Assembly (NCBI GenBank): GCA_017745175.1
Contig: JAGHZY010000021.1
Span: 1 to 64,000, forward strand
Direction of reading: 5' to 3'
Length of the DNA stretch: 64,000 nt
DNA from: Sphingopyxis sp.
GTDB taxonomy: Bacteria > Pseudomonadota > Alphaproteobacteria > Sphingomonadales > Sphingomonadaceae
Below are positions 25,014 through 33,870 of this stretch, piece by piece. The position numbers and the translations under genes were made by a program. How positions within the stretch are numbered: the first letter of the stretch is position 1; every line of letters begins with the position of its first letter. Under the pieces are notes generated by a model that made no database searches, had not been told where the DNA came from, and saw only the letters and a list, made by a program, of their open reading frames with translations.

Positions 25014-27356
25014 CTACTTTCCACGCCCGCTGATCGAGAAGGGCGCATCGGCGGGGGCGGCGCCCCATTGCTTGTTCGGCGTGGCGCCCATCACGAAGTC
25101 GATCGTCCCGCCCTGCGACAGCGCGCCATGGGTGAAATAGGTCTTCGTCTGCGGCTTGCCGCCAAGCGCGACCGACTGGAGATAGACGTTCGCATTGCTG
25201 TTGTTCGCGGCGTTGATCGTCAGCGTCTTGCCGCTGGGCATCGTCAGCACCGCCTTCCGGAACAGCGGACTGCCGATCGCATATTCGCCGGTTGCCGAGG
25301 CGACCGGGTAGAAGCCCAAGGCCGAGAAGACGTACCAGGCCGAGGTCTGGCCGTTATCCTCGTCGCCCGGATAACCGTCGGGCGCCGACGAATAGAGCTT
25401 CGCCATGATGTCGCGCACATGATGCTGCGTCTTCCACGGCGCGCCGGCCCAATTGTAGAGATAGGGCATATGCTGGATCGGCTGGTTGCCATGGGCATAT
25501 TGGCCCATGTCGACGATCTGCATCTCGCGGATCTCGTGGATCACCTGCCCGTAATAGCTTTCGTCGAAGATCGGCGGCGTGGTGAAGATCGCATCGAGCC
25601 GCTCGACGAACTTCTCGCGCCCGCCCATCAGCGTCATCAGACCCTGGACGTCCTGCATCACCGCCCAGCTGTAATGAAGCGCGTTACCTTCGGTGAAGGC
25701 GTCGCCCCATTTGTACGGGTTGAACGGCGTCGACCACAACCCGTCCTGATTGCGGCCACGGATCCAGCCGCTCTGTTTATCATAGAGCTTGCGGTAGTTG
25801 AGCGCGCGCTCGGTATATTTCTTCGCATCGGCATCCTTGCCGAGCAGCGTCGCGAGCTGCGCAATCGAGAAGTCGGCGGTTGCATATTCGAGCGTGCGCG
25901 CGGCATTTTCGTTGATACCGACGTCATAGGGGACATAGCCGAGGCGGTTGTAATATTCGGCGCCCTCGCGCCCGACGGCGGCGATCACCTTGCCCGCCTT
26001 GTCCTTCGGCCGACCCTCGCTCGTCGTCGCATTCTTGATCATCGCTTCATAGAGCGTCTCGACGTCGAAGCCGCGCACGCCGTTGAAATAGGCGTCGGCA
26101 ATGAGATTCGCCGAGTTCGACCCGATCATCACGTTGCGATAGCCGGGGCTCGCCCATTCGGGCAGCCAGCCGCCCTCCTTATAGGTGTTGACCAGCCCCT
26201 GCATGATCTGGCTGTCGAGTTCGGGATACATGAGCGCGAAGAAGGGGAAGACCGCGCGCCACGTGTCCCAAAAGCCGTTGTCGGTGAACATGTAACCGTC
26301 GTGCACCTTGCCGTCGTACGGGCTGTAGTGGACGATCTTTCCGTTTGCGTCCTTCTCGTAGAAAACGCGCGGGAATTGAAGCATCCGGTAGAGCGACGAA
26401 TAGAAGGTGCGGACCTTTTCGGGATCGGGATCGGTGACGCGGATGCGCGACAGTTCCTTCTCCCACGCCGCCTTCGCCTTCGCCTGCGTCGTATCGAAGC
26501 TGTCGCTGCCGATTTCGCTGCGCAGGTTCAGCAGCGCCTGTTCGGGGCTGATGAACGACGAGGCGACGCGGACATGGACCTTGTCGCCCTTCTTCGTCCT
26601 GAAGCTCAGCACCGCACCGACATGATCGCCCTCGCGCGCGAGCTCGTTCGTTAGCGCATTGTCGCCCGCCCAGGTGCGCGCGAGCGTGAAGTCGCGGTCG
26701 AATTCGGCGACGAAATAATTGTGGAAATTATCGGGCACGCCGCCGTTGTTGTTGCGGACATAGCCGGTGATGCGGCGGTTCCTGGCGTCGACCTTTACCA
26801 TCGAGCCGCCGGCGAGACCGTCGAGCAGGATGTGTGCATCGTCGCTTTCGGGGAAGGTGAAGCGGAACTGCGCGGCGCGCTCGGTCGGCGCGACTTCCGC
26901 GGTCACGTCATAGTCGGCGAGATAGACCTTGTACGAATAGGGCCGCGCGACCTCGGCCTTATGGCTGAACCAGCTGCCGCGCTCCTGCTGCCTGACCTTG
27001 ACCGGGCCGGTTTCGGCCATCAGTGCGAAGGCGGCATAATCATTCATCCACGGACTCGGCTGGTGCGTCTGCTTGATGCCGCTGATCTTTTCGCCGTCAT
27101 AGGTATAGCCCCACCCGCTGCCGGGCTCGCCGGTCACCGGGGTCCAGCTGTTCATGCCGAAGGGCACCGCGACTGCGGGATAGGTGTTGCCGTACGACAG
27201 GCGATAGCTCGAATCGGTGCCCATCAATGGATTGACGTAATCGACGAGCGCGGTCTGCTGCGTGCCCGATTGCGCGAAGGCGACGGGCGACCCGACGCTG
27301 CCCAGCACGAGCGCGCTCGCCGCGGCGCCCAGCATCGTCTTGCGGATCGTCTTCAC
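25014..27356 (-). CDS. GH92 enzyme C (HGNQP type), possible mannosyl-phosphate hydrolase
   Basis: A 780-residue GH92 protein with signal peptide (MKTIRKTMLGAAASALVLGS). The N-domain has the GH92 features YGNTYPAVAVPFGMNSW and GIKQTHQPSPWMND, and the C-domain has GDEDNGQTSAWYVFSALGFYP. The catalytic-acid motif reads HGNQPIQH, with Gln625 where hydrolases A and B have Glu. In GH92 this change is known from the Cellulosimicrobium enzyme that releases mannose-1-phosphate-linked caps, whose leaving group needs no acid. The GTG start overlaps the GH43 stop by 4 bp (GTGA). Other substrates, or a weak enzyme, remain possible. Confidence 0.9.
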   Translation of the reverse strand: MKTIRKTMLGAAASALVLGSVGSPVAFAQSGTQQTALVDYVNPLMGTDSSYRLSYGNTYPAVAVPFGMNSWTPVTGEPGSGWGYTYDGEKISGIKQTHQPSPWMNDYAAFALMAETGPVKVRQQERGSWFSHKAEVARPYSYKVYLADYDVTAEVAPTERAAQFRFTFPESDDAHILLDGLAGGSMVKVDARNRRITGYVRNNNGGVPDNFHNYFVAEFDRDFTLARTWAGDNALTNELAREGDHVGAVLSFRTKKGDKVHVRVASSFISPEQALLNLRSEIGSDSFDTTQAKAKAAWEKELSRIRVTDPDPEKVRTFYSSLYRMLQFPRVFYEKDANGKIVHYSPYDGKVHDGYMFTDNGFWDTWRAVFPFFALMYPELDSQIMQGLVNTYKEGGWLPEWASPGYRNVMIGSNSANLIADAYFNGVRGFDVETLYEAMIKNATTSEGRPKDKAGKVIAAVGREGAEYYNRLGYVPYDVGINENAARTLEYATADFSIAQLATLLGKDADAKKYTERALNYRKLYDKQSGWIRGRNQDGLWSTPFNPYKWGDAFTEGNALHYSWAVMQDVQGLMTLMGGREKFVERLDAIFTTPPIFDESYYGQVIHEIREMQIVDMGQYAHGNQPIQHMPYLYNWAGAPWKTQHHVRDIMAKLYSSAPDGYPGDEDNGQTSAWYVFSALGFYPVASATGEYAIGSPLFRKAVLTMPSGKTLTINAANNSNANVYLQSVALGGKPQTKTYFTHGALSQGGTIDFVMGATPNKQWGAAPADAPFSISGRGK

Positions 27357-28426
27357 TTCGTCTCTCCCCTGTTCGCCGTTCGTGCCGGCAGCGGGCGCGC
27401 GGCGACGCCCTCGTTCGTCATTTTCACCGGCGCGATCGTGCCATCGGCGTTGAAGATCATGCGGTCGATCGCGAGCTGGCGCCGCTCGCCGCTCGTTTCG
27501 TCCAGCGGGCGGCGGTGATAGGCGATGTACCAGTCGTCGGTGCCGGGCACGTTGACCACCGAATGATGCCCCGCGCCGCGCGCGATCCTGAAATCCTGCT
27601 CGAGAATCTTGCCCATCGGCTTGAACGGTCCGGTCGGCGACGGGCCCATCGCATAGGCGACCGAATAATCGGGGCCTGTCCATCCGCCCTCCGACCACAT
27701 CAGATAATAAACGCCCTTCCGTTTCACCATGAACGAGCCCTCGACATAGCCGGGGGGCGTGATTTCCTTGTAGGTCGTACCGTCGGCAAAGGGCTCGATC
27801 GACGTCAGGTCGTCGCCGAGGCGCACGACATTGCAATGTTTCCAGCCGCCATAATAGAGATAATGTTGCCCGTCATCGTCGCGGAAAACGAACTGGTCGA
27901 TCGGTTGCGCGCCATTGTGGAAGGCGTCGATCAGCGGCTTGCCGATCGCATCCCTGAACGGCCCTTCGGGGCGGTCGCTGACCGCGACACCGATGCCGCC
28001 GCGCTGGTCGTCCGACTGGATATCGTTGGCGCCGAAGAAGAGATAATATTTGCCGTCCTTCCCGATCGCCGATGGCGCCCACACCGCATAGGCCGCCCAC
28101 GCGACATTCTCGACGTCGAGCGCGTGGCTGTGCTTCGTCCAGTGAACGAGGTCGGGCGACGAAAAGACGTTGAAGAAGGTCTGGAAATGATAGGACGGCC
28201 GGACGGCCTTCTGCTCGCGCAGCTTCTTCTGCTGTTCGCTGAAATGTTTCGAGACTTCGGGTGTCTCGCCATGGTCCGAATAGGTCGGATAGATCCAGTA
28301 GCGGTCGCCGAAGACGCGGATTTCGGGATCGGCATACCAGCCGGGCACGATCGGATTCTCCGCCGCGGCCGCGCCGCCCGTCAGCAGCGCCGCCCCGAAG
28401 ATCAGCGATTTCAACCAGACACGCAC
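27353..28426 (-). CDS. GH43 glycoside hydrolase
   Basis: A 357-residue five-bladed beta-propeller enzyme with signal peptide (KSLIFGAALLTGGAAAAE). The three GH43 acidic residues are visible: the base Asp in PGWYADPEIRVF, the middle Asp in PIDQFVFRDDDG, and the acid Glu in YVEGSFMVKRKG. GH43 members are inverting enzymes that mostly cut beta-xylose, alpha-arabinose or galactose ends. In a mannan locus it may remove a non-mannose decoration. GTG 28426 is the likely start, after GGGGAGCGACGCAGG. It is translationally coupled with GH92 C. Confidence 0.88.
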   Translation of the reverse strand: MRVWLKSLIFGAALLTGGAAAAENPIVPGWYADPEIRVFGDRYWIYPTYSDHGETPEVSKHFSEQQKKLREQKAVRPSYHFQTFFNVFSSPDLVHWTKHSHALDVENVAWAAYAVWAPSAIGKDGKYYLFFGANDIQSDDQRGGIGVAVSDRPEGPFRDAIGKPLIDAFHNGAQPIDQFVFRDDDGQHYLYYGGWKHCNVVRLGDDLTSIEPFADGTTYKEITPPGYVEGSFMVKRKGVYYLMWSEGGWTGPDYSVAYAMGPSPTGPFKPMGKILEQDFRIARGAGHHSVVNVPGTDDWYIAYHRRPLDETSGERRQLAIDRMIFNADGTIAPVKMTNEGVAARPLPARTANRGETK

Positions 28427-28486
28427 CCTGCGTCGCTCCCCGTTTCGCTCGTCACCATAGTCACACCCGCTCGCCCGGAAAGAGAC

Positions 28487-28510
28487 GGGTGGCTCCCTGC
28501 GGAGCCACCC
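28487..28510 (-). terminator. Hairpin between the TonB receptor and GH43
   Basis: A perfect 10-bp stem GGGTGGCTCC / GGAGCCACCC has a 4-nt loop, 29 nt after the receptor stop. There is no T-run; it may attenuate transcription so that the receptor is made in excess over the enzymes. Confidence 0.5.
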
Positions 28511-28538
28511 GAGTGGGAGAGCCGGGGCATGGGCCCCA

Positions 28539-31535
28539 TCAGAACTTGTACGAAACGCCGACGTAGGCGCGGCGGCCGAAATAGTTGCTGCGGACGAAAC
28601 GGTCCTTGGTGTCGTTGCCAAGGTGCTGGCGCTCTTCCGACTTGGTCAGGTTGATGACCGACGCGGTGAGCAGCAGACCGTCCATCAGTTCGTACGAGGC
28701 GTTGATGTCGACCTGTTCATAGGGGTCGGTGTAGACGTTGAGGCCCGATTGGAGCCCTTCGACGACTTCGCCGCGACGGTTGTACGAGGCGCGGACGAGG
28801 AACTTGTCGGTTTCGTAGAAAACCGACGCGTTGACCTGCGTCTTGGCGCTGCCGACGAGCGCCGATTTGCCGACCGTCTGACCATCGAGCGTGATGTCGG
28901 CGACCGACGTGTCGTTGTAGGTGAAGTTCACCTGCGCGCCGAGGCCGAAGTCGAAGCTGTGCTGGGCATAGAGTTCGACCCCCTGCGACACGGCGTTCGA
29001 ACCGTTGGCGACGGTCGAATAGGGCTGGATCAGCTCCTGTTGGCCGTTCACTTCGCGCGTCACGTCGAGCACGAGCGGGACGACGAAGTCCGAGACTTCC
29101 TTGCGGAACAGACCGACGCCGAGCACCGAGCCGCGCTTGAAATACCATTCGACGCCAAGATCATACTGCCACGCCGAAAAGGGCTTGAGATTGGCGTTGC
29201 CGCCGCTACCCGACCAGCCCTCGAACTCTCCGAACTGGCCGCGGTCGAAGGCATAGGCTTCCGAACGATAGGTCAGCGAGCTGCGCGATCCGAGATCGTT
29301 GAACGACGGGCGCGCGATCACCTTGGCGACCGCGCCGCGCACGACGATGTCGGGGGTGATTTCATAGACGATATTCAGGCTGGGAAGCCAGTCGGTGTAG
29401 CTTTTCGACTGGTCGACCTGCGTATTGACGATCACTTCGCGCTGCGACAGCGGCAGTACCTGGCAATTGCCGTCGGGGCCGATCGGCACGTTCGGATCGA
29501 GCGGACCGCCGGGGCCGTTGACGCAATAGTCGTTGAGGAACTGCAGGCGATCCGAGTTCAGACCCGATTGCTTCGTATGCGCGACACGCAGGCCGATATT
29601 GCCGCGAAGCGGCCCGGCCGCGAAGTCGGCCTGGACATAGCCGGCGAAGACTCGCTCCTTCAGATCATAGATATTGTCGAGTTCAGGCACGCGCACCGAC
29701 GGGCCATAGGTCGAATTGATATAGTCGAGATAATTGCTGAAGTTGATGCCGGGGAACGAACTCGCATCGAAACCGCCGGCGATGTTGCCGATCGGCTTGT
29801 CATAGAAATATTCGGGGCGCGCGACCGCGCCGGCCGGCGTGTCCTGATAGCGCAGCTTCGTCGCCGGATCGGCATACCATTCGTTGCGGCCGGTTTCGCG
29901 GTGGATGTTCATCTCGCGCCACTTGCCGCCGACGCGGAACGCGCTGAGGAAGCTGTCGAAGCGGCGGACGAGGTCGAGCTGCGCGTAACGCTGCGCGATC
30001 GCGCTGTTGGTGTAGCCCGAGCCCGTCGAGCCGACGTCGATCTGGGCGATGCCGTTCCGGATATTCTCCTGCAACTCGGGCGAGAATTCCATATCGAGAT
30101 TGCCGCCGGTGAAGTCCCAGTTGCTCAGGAAATTGCCGTTCTGTTCCTGGCCCGTCACCGTGAGGCGCGGCTTCGCGGCGACCCCGAAGCGCAACGACGG
30201 ACCGCCTGTGGCCTTCGTCTTGCCGAATTTCAGCACCGCGTCGAAATTGTCCTGATTCCATGCGACCTCGGTCTCGAAGGTGTTCGAAACCTGTTTTTCG
30301 CGGCTGTACGACCCCGCGATCTGCGGCGTTTCCATCGTGCACGGCGGCGTGTTGACAAGGCACCCCGTACCAGCTGCGGGGACCTGGAAATTCGCCGACT
30401 GGAAGATCGTTCCGCTCTTGTCGAAGGTCGGTCCGGTGAAGAAATTGCCATAGCCCCACTCGGGGATCTTCAGCACGTTGCTCTGGAAGTTGCTCTTGTA
30501 GTCGAAACGGAAATAATTGGCGGTGACGGTCAGATTCTCGATCGGGCGCATCTGCGCGGTCGCCTGGATGCCGAGGCGCTTGCGCTGCTGCGAGAAGATT
30601 TCGGCGTTGACCGACTGCGGCGCCCAATAACCCGAATAATGCTTGCCGTCACGGCCCGTCACGCCGGTGCCGGGCCAATAGGAAATCGCGTCGTCATTCT
30701 CGAACGGGTTGCCGTTGACGTCGGTCGCGGGGGTGATGATGTCGCCGTTTGCGTCGCGATCGCTCCACCAGCGCCACGTTTCGGTCGTGCCGCGCAATTC
30801 GCGGTTCGCACGTTCCTGATAGGTCGCGCCGATCAGGAAGCCGAGCCGTTCCTCGGGATCCTTCCATGAAATCTGGCCGGCGATCTGCGGGTCGAATTTC
30901 TTCGTCGTGTCCGAATAGGTGCCCTCGGCCGAGACGAAGCCCGACCATGCAGGGAGGTCGAACGGGCGCCGCGTGTTGAGGATCACGGTGCCGCCGACGC
31001 CGCCTTCCTCGAGCCGCGCTTCGGACGATTTATAGACTTCGGTGCTCGCGATGAAATTCGACGGCAGCAGGACATAGTTGAACGAGCGCGACGGATCGCC
31101 GCTGTCGGCGCCGGCGATGAAATTGCCGTTGAGCAGGGTGAGCGTCAGGTCCGACTGGAGGCCGCGGATGCTGACGCGGCTGCCCTCGCCGCCGTCGCGG
31201 GTGATGATCACGCCGGGGACGCGCTGCAGCGCGTCGGCGACATTCTTGTCGGGGAATTTGCCGATATCCTCAGCGGTGATGACCTCGATCAGCGAATTGG
31301 CCTCGCGCTTCTGTTCGAGGCTCTGCTCGATCGACTTGCGATAGCCGGTGACGACGATCGCGTCGCCGGGTGCTTCCGCTGCGTCATCGGCCGGCGACTG
31401 CGGAACGGGCGCGGCCTGCGCCCAAGCCTGCCCGGCGCTGCCCAGCGCCACGAGCGCGCCCGCGCCGAGCATCAGTTCGCGCACCAGCCGGTCGCGCCGC
31501 GACGCCTTTGCGGAATGGATCTGTCCTGCCTTCAT
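28539..31535 (-). CDS. TonB-dependent receptor of the mannan locus
   Basis: A 998-residue outer-membrane receptor. The signal peptide (after Lys/Arg-rich residues, about 20-52) ends near AQAAP. The TonB box region DAIVVTGYRKSIEQSLEQKREA and the plug motifs DIGKFPDKNVADALQRVPGV and GEGSRVSIRGLQ are typical of carbohydrate-linked receptors in Xanthomonas and sphingomonads. The C-terminus is VGVSYKF, the standard terminal Phe of outer-membrane barrels. Start ATG 31535 follows AGGGAGG at 8 nt; an in-frame start 13 codons upstream is less likely. By position it imports mannan oligosaccharides cut at the surface. Confidence 0.94.
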   Translation of the reverse strand: MKAGQIHSAKASRRDRLVRELMLGAGALVALGSAGQAWAQAAPVPQSPADDAAEAPGDAIVVTGYRKSIEQSLEQKREANSLIEVITAEDIGKFPDKNVADALQRVPGVIITRDGGEGSRVSIRGLQSDLTLTLLNGNFIAGADSGDPSRSFNYVLLPSNFIASTEVYKSSEARLEEGGVGGTVILNTRRPFDLPAWSGFVSAEGTYSDTTKKFDPQIAGQISWKDPEERLGFLIGATYQERANRELRGTTETWRWWSDRDANGDIITPATDVNGNPFENDDAISYWPGTGVTGRDGKHYSGYWAPQSVNAEIFSQQRKRLGIQATAQMRPIENLTVTANYFRFDYKSNFQSNVLKIPEWGYGNFFTGPTFDKSGTIFQSANFQVPAAGTGCLVNTPPCTMETPQIAGSYSREKQVSNTFETEVAWNQDNFDAVLKFGKTKATGGPSLRFGVAAKPRLTVTGQEQNGNFLSNWDFTGGNLDMEFSPELQENIRNGIAQIDVGSTGSGYTNSAIAQRYAQLDLVRRFDSFLSAFRVGGKWREMNIHRETGRNEWYADPATKLRYQDTPAGAVARPEYFYDKPIGNIAGGFDASSFPGINFSNYLDYINSTYGPSVRVPELDNIYDLKERVFAGYVQADFAAGPLRGNIGLRVAHTKQSGLNSDRLQFLNDYCVNGPGGPLDPNVPIGPDGNCQVLPLSQREVIVNTQVDQSKSYTDWLPSLNIVYEITPDIVVRGAVAKVIARPSFNDLGSRSSLTYRSEAYAFDRGQFGEFEGWSGSGGNANLKPFSAWQYDLGVEWYFKRGSVLGVGLFRKEVSDFVVPLVLDVTREVNGQQELIQPYSTVANGSNAVSQGVELYAQHSFDFGLGAQVNFTYNDTSVADITLDGQTVGKSALVGSAKTQVNASVFYETDKFLVRASYNRRGEVVEGLQSGLNVYTDPYEQVDINASYELMDGLLLTASVINLTKSEERQHLGNDTKDRFVRSNYFGRRAYVGVSYKF

Positions 31536-31824
31536 CACATCGACCTCCCTGTTCGAGGGGCTGTTCGCCCCCACTCATTATCCGGTGCTTCGAGTCACCG
31601 GGCGGCGGATCCCCGGACCCGTTGCGCCTCTATCAGAATATAAAAAACAATTTGTCAAAATAAATTTTTCGAGCCGGTGGCGGGACGCGATGAAGCGTTA
31701 CGGACCCGGTAAAATGCTCACTTTTTCGCAGTTTTCCGTGGGAATCGGCTTGCAGCCATAGGCCACCGCGCCCGCCATCCCGACTTCGGGGCGGCAGGTG
31801 CCGTCGCGTTTTCCCCGCCGCCGG
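31536..31824. promoter_or_regulatory. Promoter region of the TonB receptor operon
   Basis: The gap between GH2 and the receptor contains a strikingly AT-rich block (about 31631-31672) in an otherwise GC-rich surrounding, a likely promoter and repressor site for the receptor operon. No exact operator could be defined. I see no convincing gene here. Confidence 0.4.
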
Positions 31825-33774
31825 TCAGTCGGGCGCCGGGGTAGTCCAGAGCGGCGCGGCGATCGCCGCCAGCGCTTCCGCCGATGCCTTCGGTACCGCA
31901 CGGTCGTAGGTCAGCAGGCCGTTGATCTCGTCCTCGACATCGGTGGTCTGGGTGTAGACGGAGGCGCTGAGGCCATTCTCCTTCGCCTGCCGGATCACGC
32001 CTTCCATCTTGCGGCGGAAGCGGACGAGATATTCCGTCTCGTCCTGTGCGACCTGATAGCTCCAGTTGTCTTTGCCCGGCTTCCAGATATGCCCCGGCAC
32101 GGGGAAGCCGACCCCACCATATTCGCCGAGCACGATCGCGCGGTCGGCCTGCAGCGGCGGCGTCCTCGGCACATCCTCATAGGTGTGGATGTCGAGCATG
32201 TCGGAGTCCTTCGGTGCGACGTCGAGCCAGCCCGAATTGGCGTCGACCAGCCGCGTCGGATCGATCCCCTTCACGAAGCGCGACAGGGTCGCCGAATCAT
32301 ATTGGCCCCACCCCTCGTTGTTCACGACCCATGTCACGATCGAGGGGAAGGCGCGCAGCTCGCCGATCATTTCGGACAATTGCTTCTGCTGCTCTGCCAT
32401 CGTCTCCGACGGAAAGATTGCCTGATACTGGCTCGTTCCGGCGAGATATTGGTCCTCGCCGCCGCCCGAGGGCATGTCCTGCCAGATCAGCATGCCGAGC
32501 CGGTCGGCGTCGTGATAATAGCGCGCGGGTTCGACCTTGATATGCTTGCGCAGCATGTTGAACCCCGCCTTCTTCAGGAAGACGATGTCGCTCTTCATCG
32601 CCTCTTCCGACGGCGGTGTATAGAGGCCGTCGGGCCACCAGCCCTGATCGAGCGTGCCGTGCTGGAACAGCGGCTTGTTGTTGAGCAGGATCGCGGGCTG
32701 CCCCGCGACGCGGCCGGGCCCGACCGACACCTTGCGCATCGCGAAATAGGCCGCGACGCTGTCGCGCGGCGCGCCCTCCACCCGCGCCTTCGCATAGACG
32801 CGGCGCTCATGGTCGGTGAAGCGCGAATCATAGGCCTTGCGATCGCGCTCGGCTTCGCCCGCCCAGGGGTCGGCTATCGTCACGAGTTCGGCCTTGAGAT
32901 CGTAAAGATACGGATCGTCGGGCGACCAGAGATGCGCGTTCGGGATCGCGAGCGTCGCCTGACGGTTTGCGCGGATGATCGTCGAGGCGATCGCCATGCC
33001 CCCCGCGCTCGCGGTCAGCCGCACCGCATCGTTATCGTTCGCCCAACCCGAGAGCGCCACCGCAACGTCAACGGTGCCGCGGTCGATATCGGGGGTTGCG
33101 CGCACCTCGGCGATGTGGAGCTTCGGCACCGGCTCGAGCCACACCGTCTGCCAGATGCCGCTGACCGCGGTGTACCAGATGCCGGCGGGGTCGAGGATCT
33201 GCTTGCCGCGCGGCTGCGTCCCCGCGCTCGTCGGATCGGTGATCTCGACGATCAGCTCGTTCGCGCCCGCTTTCAGCCACGGCGTGATGTCGAAGCCGAA
33301 GGCATCGAACCCGCCCTTGTGCGAGCCGATGACCGACCCGTTGACGCGCACCGTCGCCTCATAATCGACCGCGCCGAAATTGAGCATGACATTGTCGCCG
33401 CGCCAGTCGGCGGGGACGGTGAAACTGCGGCGGTACCAGACGCGGTCGTCGGGCGTCACCTTGCGCGCGACGCGCGAGAGTTTGGACTCGACCGGAAAGG
33501 GCACGAGGATCTGGCCGTCCATCGCCGCTGGCCGCTCGGCCGCCGTGGGCGCGATCGCATAGTCCCACAGGCCGTTGAGGTTCACCCAGCGCTCGCGCAC
33601 CATTTGCGGGCGCGGATAGAGGCGCCATGCGTTCTCGGGCGTCACCTCCCTGCCCCAGCGCGTCATGAGGTCGCCGGTGTAGACGGCGCCGTCGGCGGGC
33701 GGCGCGGAAGATTGCGCCTGCGCCTCGACCGGCGCGAGAGCGAGAAGGGAGGCAGTAACCAGAAGACGACGCAT
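31825..33774 (-). CDS. GH2 glycoside hydrolase (beta-galactosidase/beta-mannosidase-like)
   Basis: A 649-residue retaining glycosidase with signal peptide (MRRLLVTASLLALAPVEAQAQ). Domain order is sugar-binding jelly roll (WVNLNGLWDYAIAP, WYRRSFTVPADW, VNGSVIGSHKGGFDAFGFDIT), Ig-like middle domain, and a TIM barrel. Acid/base Glu is in VNNEGWGQYD and the nucleophile Glu in VLGEYGGVGFP. GH2 covers beta-galactosidase, beta-mannosidase and beta-glucuronidase; the exact one cannot be read here. In N-glycan breakdown a beta-galactosidase or beta-mannosidase would both make sense. It follows GH92 D by 96 nt with a strong hairpin in between. Confidence 0.9.
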   Translation of the reverse strand: MRRLLVTASLLALAPVEAQAQSSAPPADGAVYTGDLMTRWGREVTPENAWRLYPRPQMVRERWVNLNGLWDYAIAPTAAERPAAMDGQILVPFPVESKLSRVARKVTPDDRVWYRRSFTVPADWRGDNVMLNFGAVDYEATVRVNGSVIGSHKGGFDAFGFDITPWLKAGANELIVEITDPTSAGTQPRGKQILDPAGIWYTAVSGIWQTVWLEPVPKLHIAEVRATPDIDRGTVDVAVALSGWANDNDAVRLTASAGGMAIASTIIRANRQATLAIPNAHLWSPDDPYLYDLKAELVTIADPWAGEAERDRKAYDSRFTDHERRVYAKARVEGAPRDSVAAYFAMRKVSVGPGRVAGQPAILLNNKPLFQHGTLDQGWWPDGLYTPPSEEAMKSDIVFLKKAGFNMLRKHIKVEPARYYHDADRLGMLIWQDMPSGGGEDQYLAGTSQYQAIFPSETMAEQQKQLSEMIGELRAFPSIVTWVVNNEGWGQYDSATLSRFVKGIDPTRLVDANSGWLDVAPKDSDMLDIHTYEDVPRTPPLQADRAIVLGEYGGVGFPVPGHIWKPGKDNWSYQVAQDETEYLVRFRRKMEGVIRQAKENGLSASVYTQTTDVEDEINGLLTYDRAVPKASAEALAAIAAPLWTTPAPD

Positions 33775-33796
33775 GAAAACATCCTGTCGAAGAGGG

Positions 33797-33835
33797 GAGC
33801 CCGGGACCCGAAGGGGGACGGAGGGTCCCGGGCTC
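33797..33835 (-). terminator. Strong hairpin between GH92 D and GH2
   Basis: A perfect 13-bp stem GAGCCCGGGACCC / GGGTCCCGGGCTC (33797-33809, 33823-33835) has a 13-nt loop, 36 nt after the GH92 D stop. With no T-run, it may be a terminator, an RNA-stability element or a dispersed repeat. Confidence 0.5.
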
Positions 33836-33870
33836 GTGCCCCCGCGGGGGTGGCGGGGGCGAGGGGCTGG

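Noticed and set aside
31698-31901. Short minus-strand frame with a cysteine-containing end (VAYGCKPIPTENC)
   Set aside because: Overlaps the GH2 3' end in another frame, has no ribosome-binding site or known motif, and could be chance or a tiny remnant.
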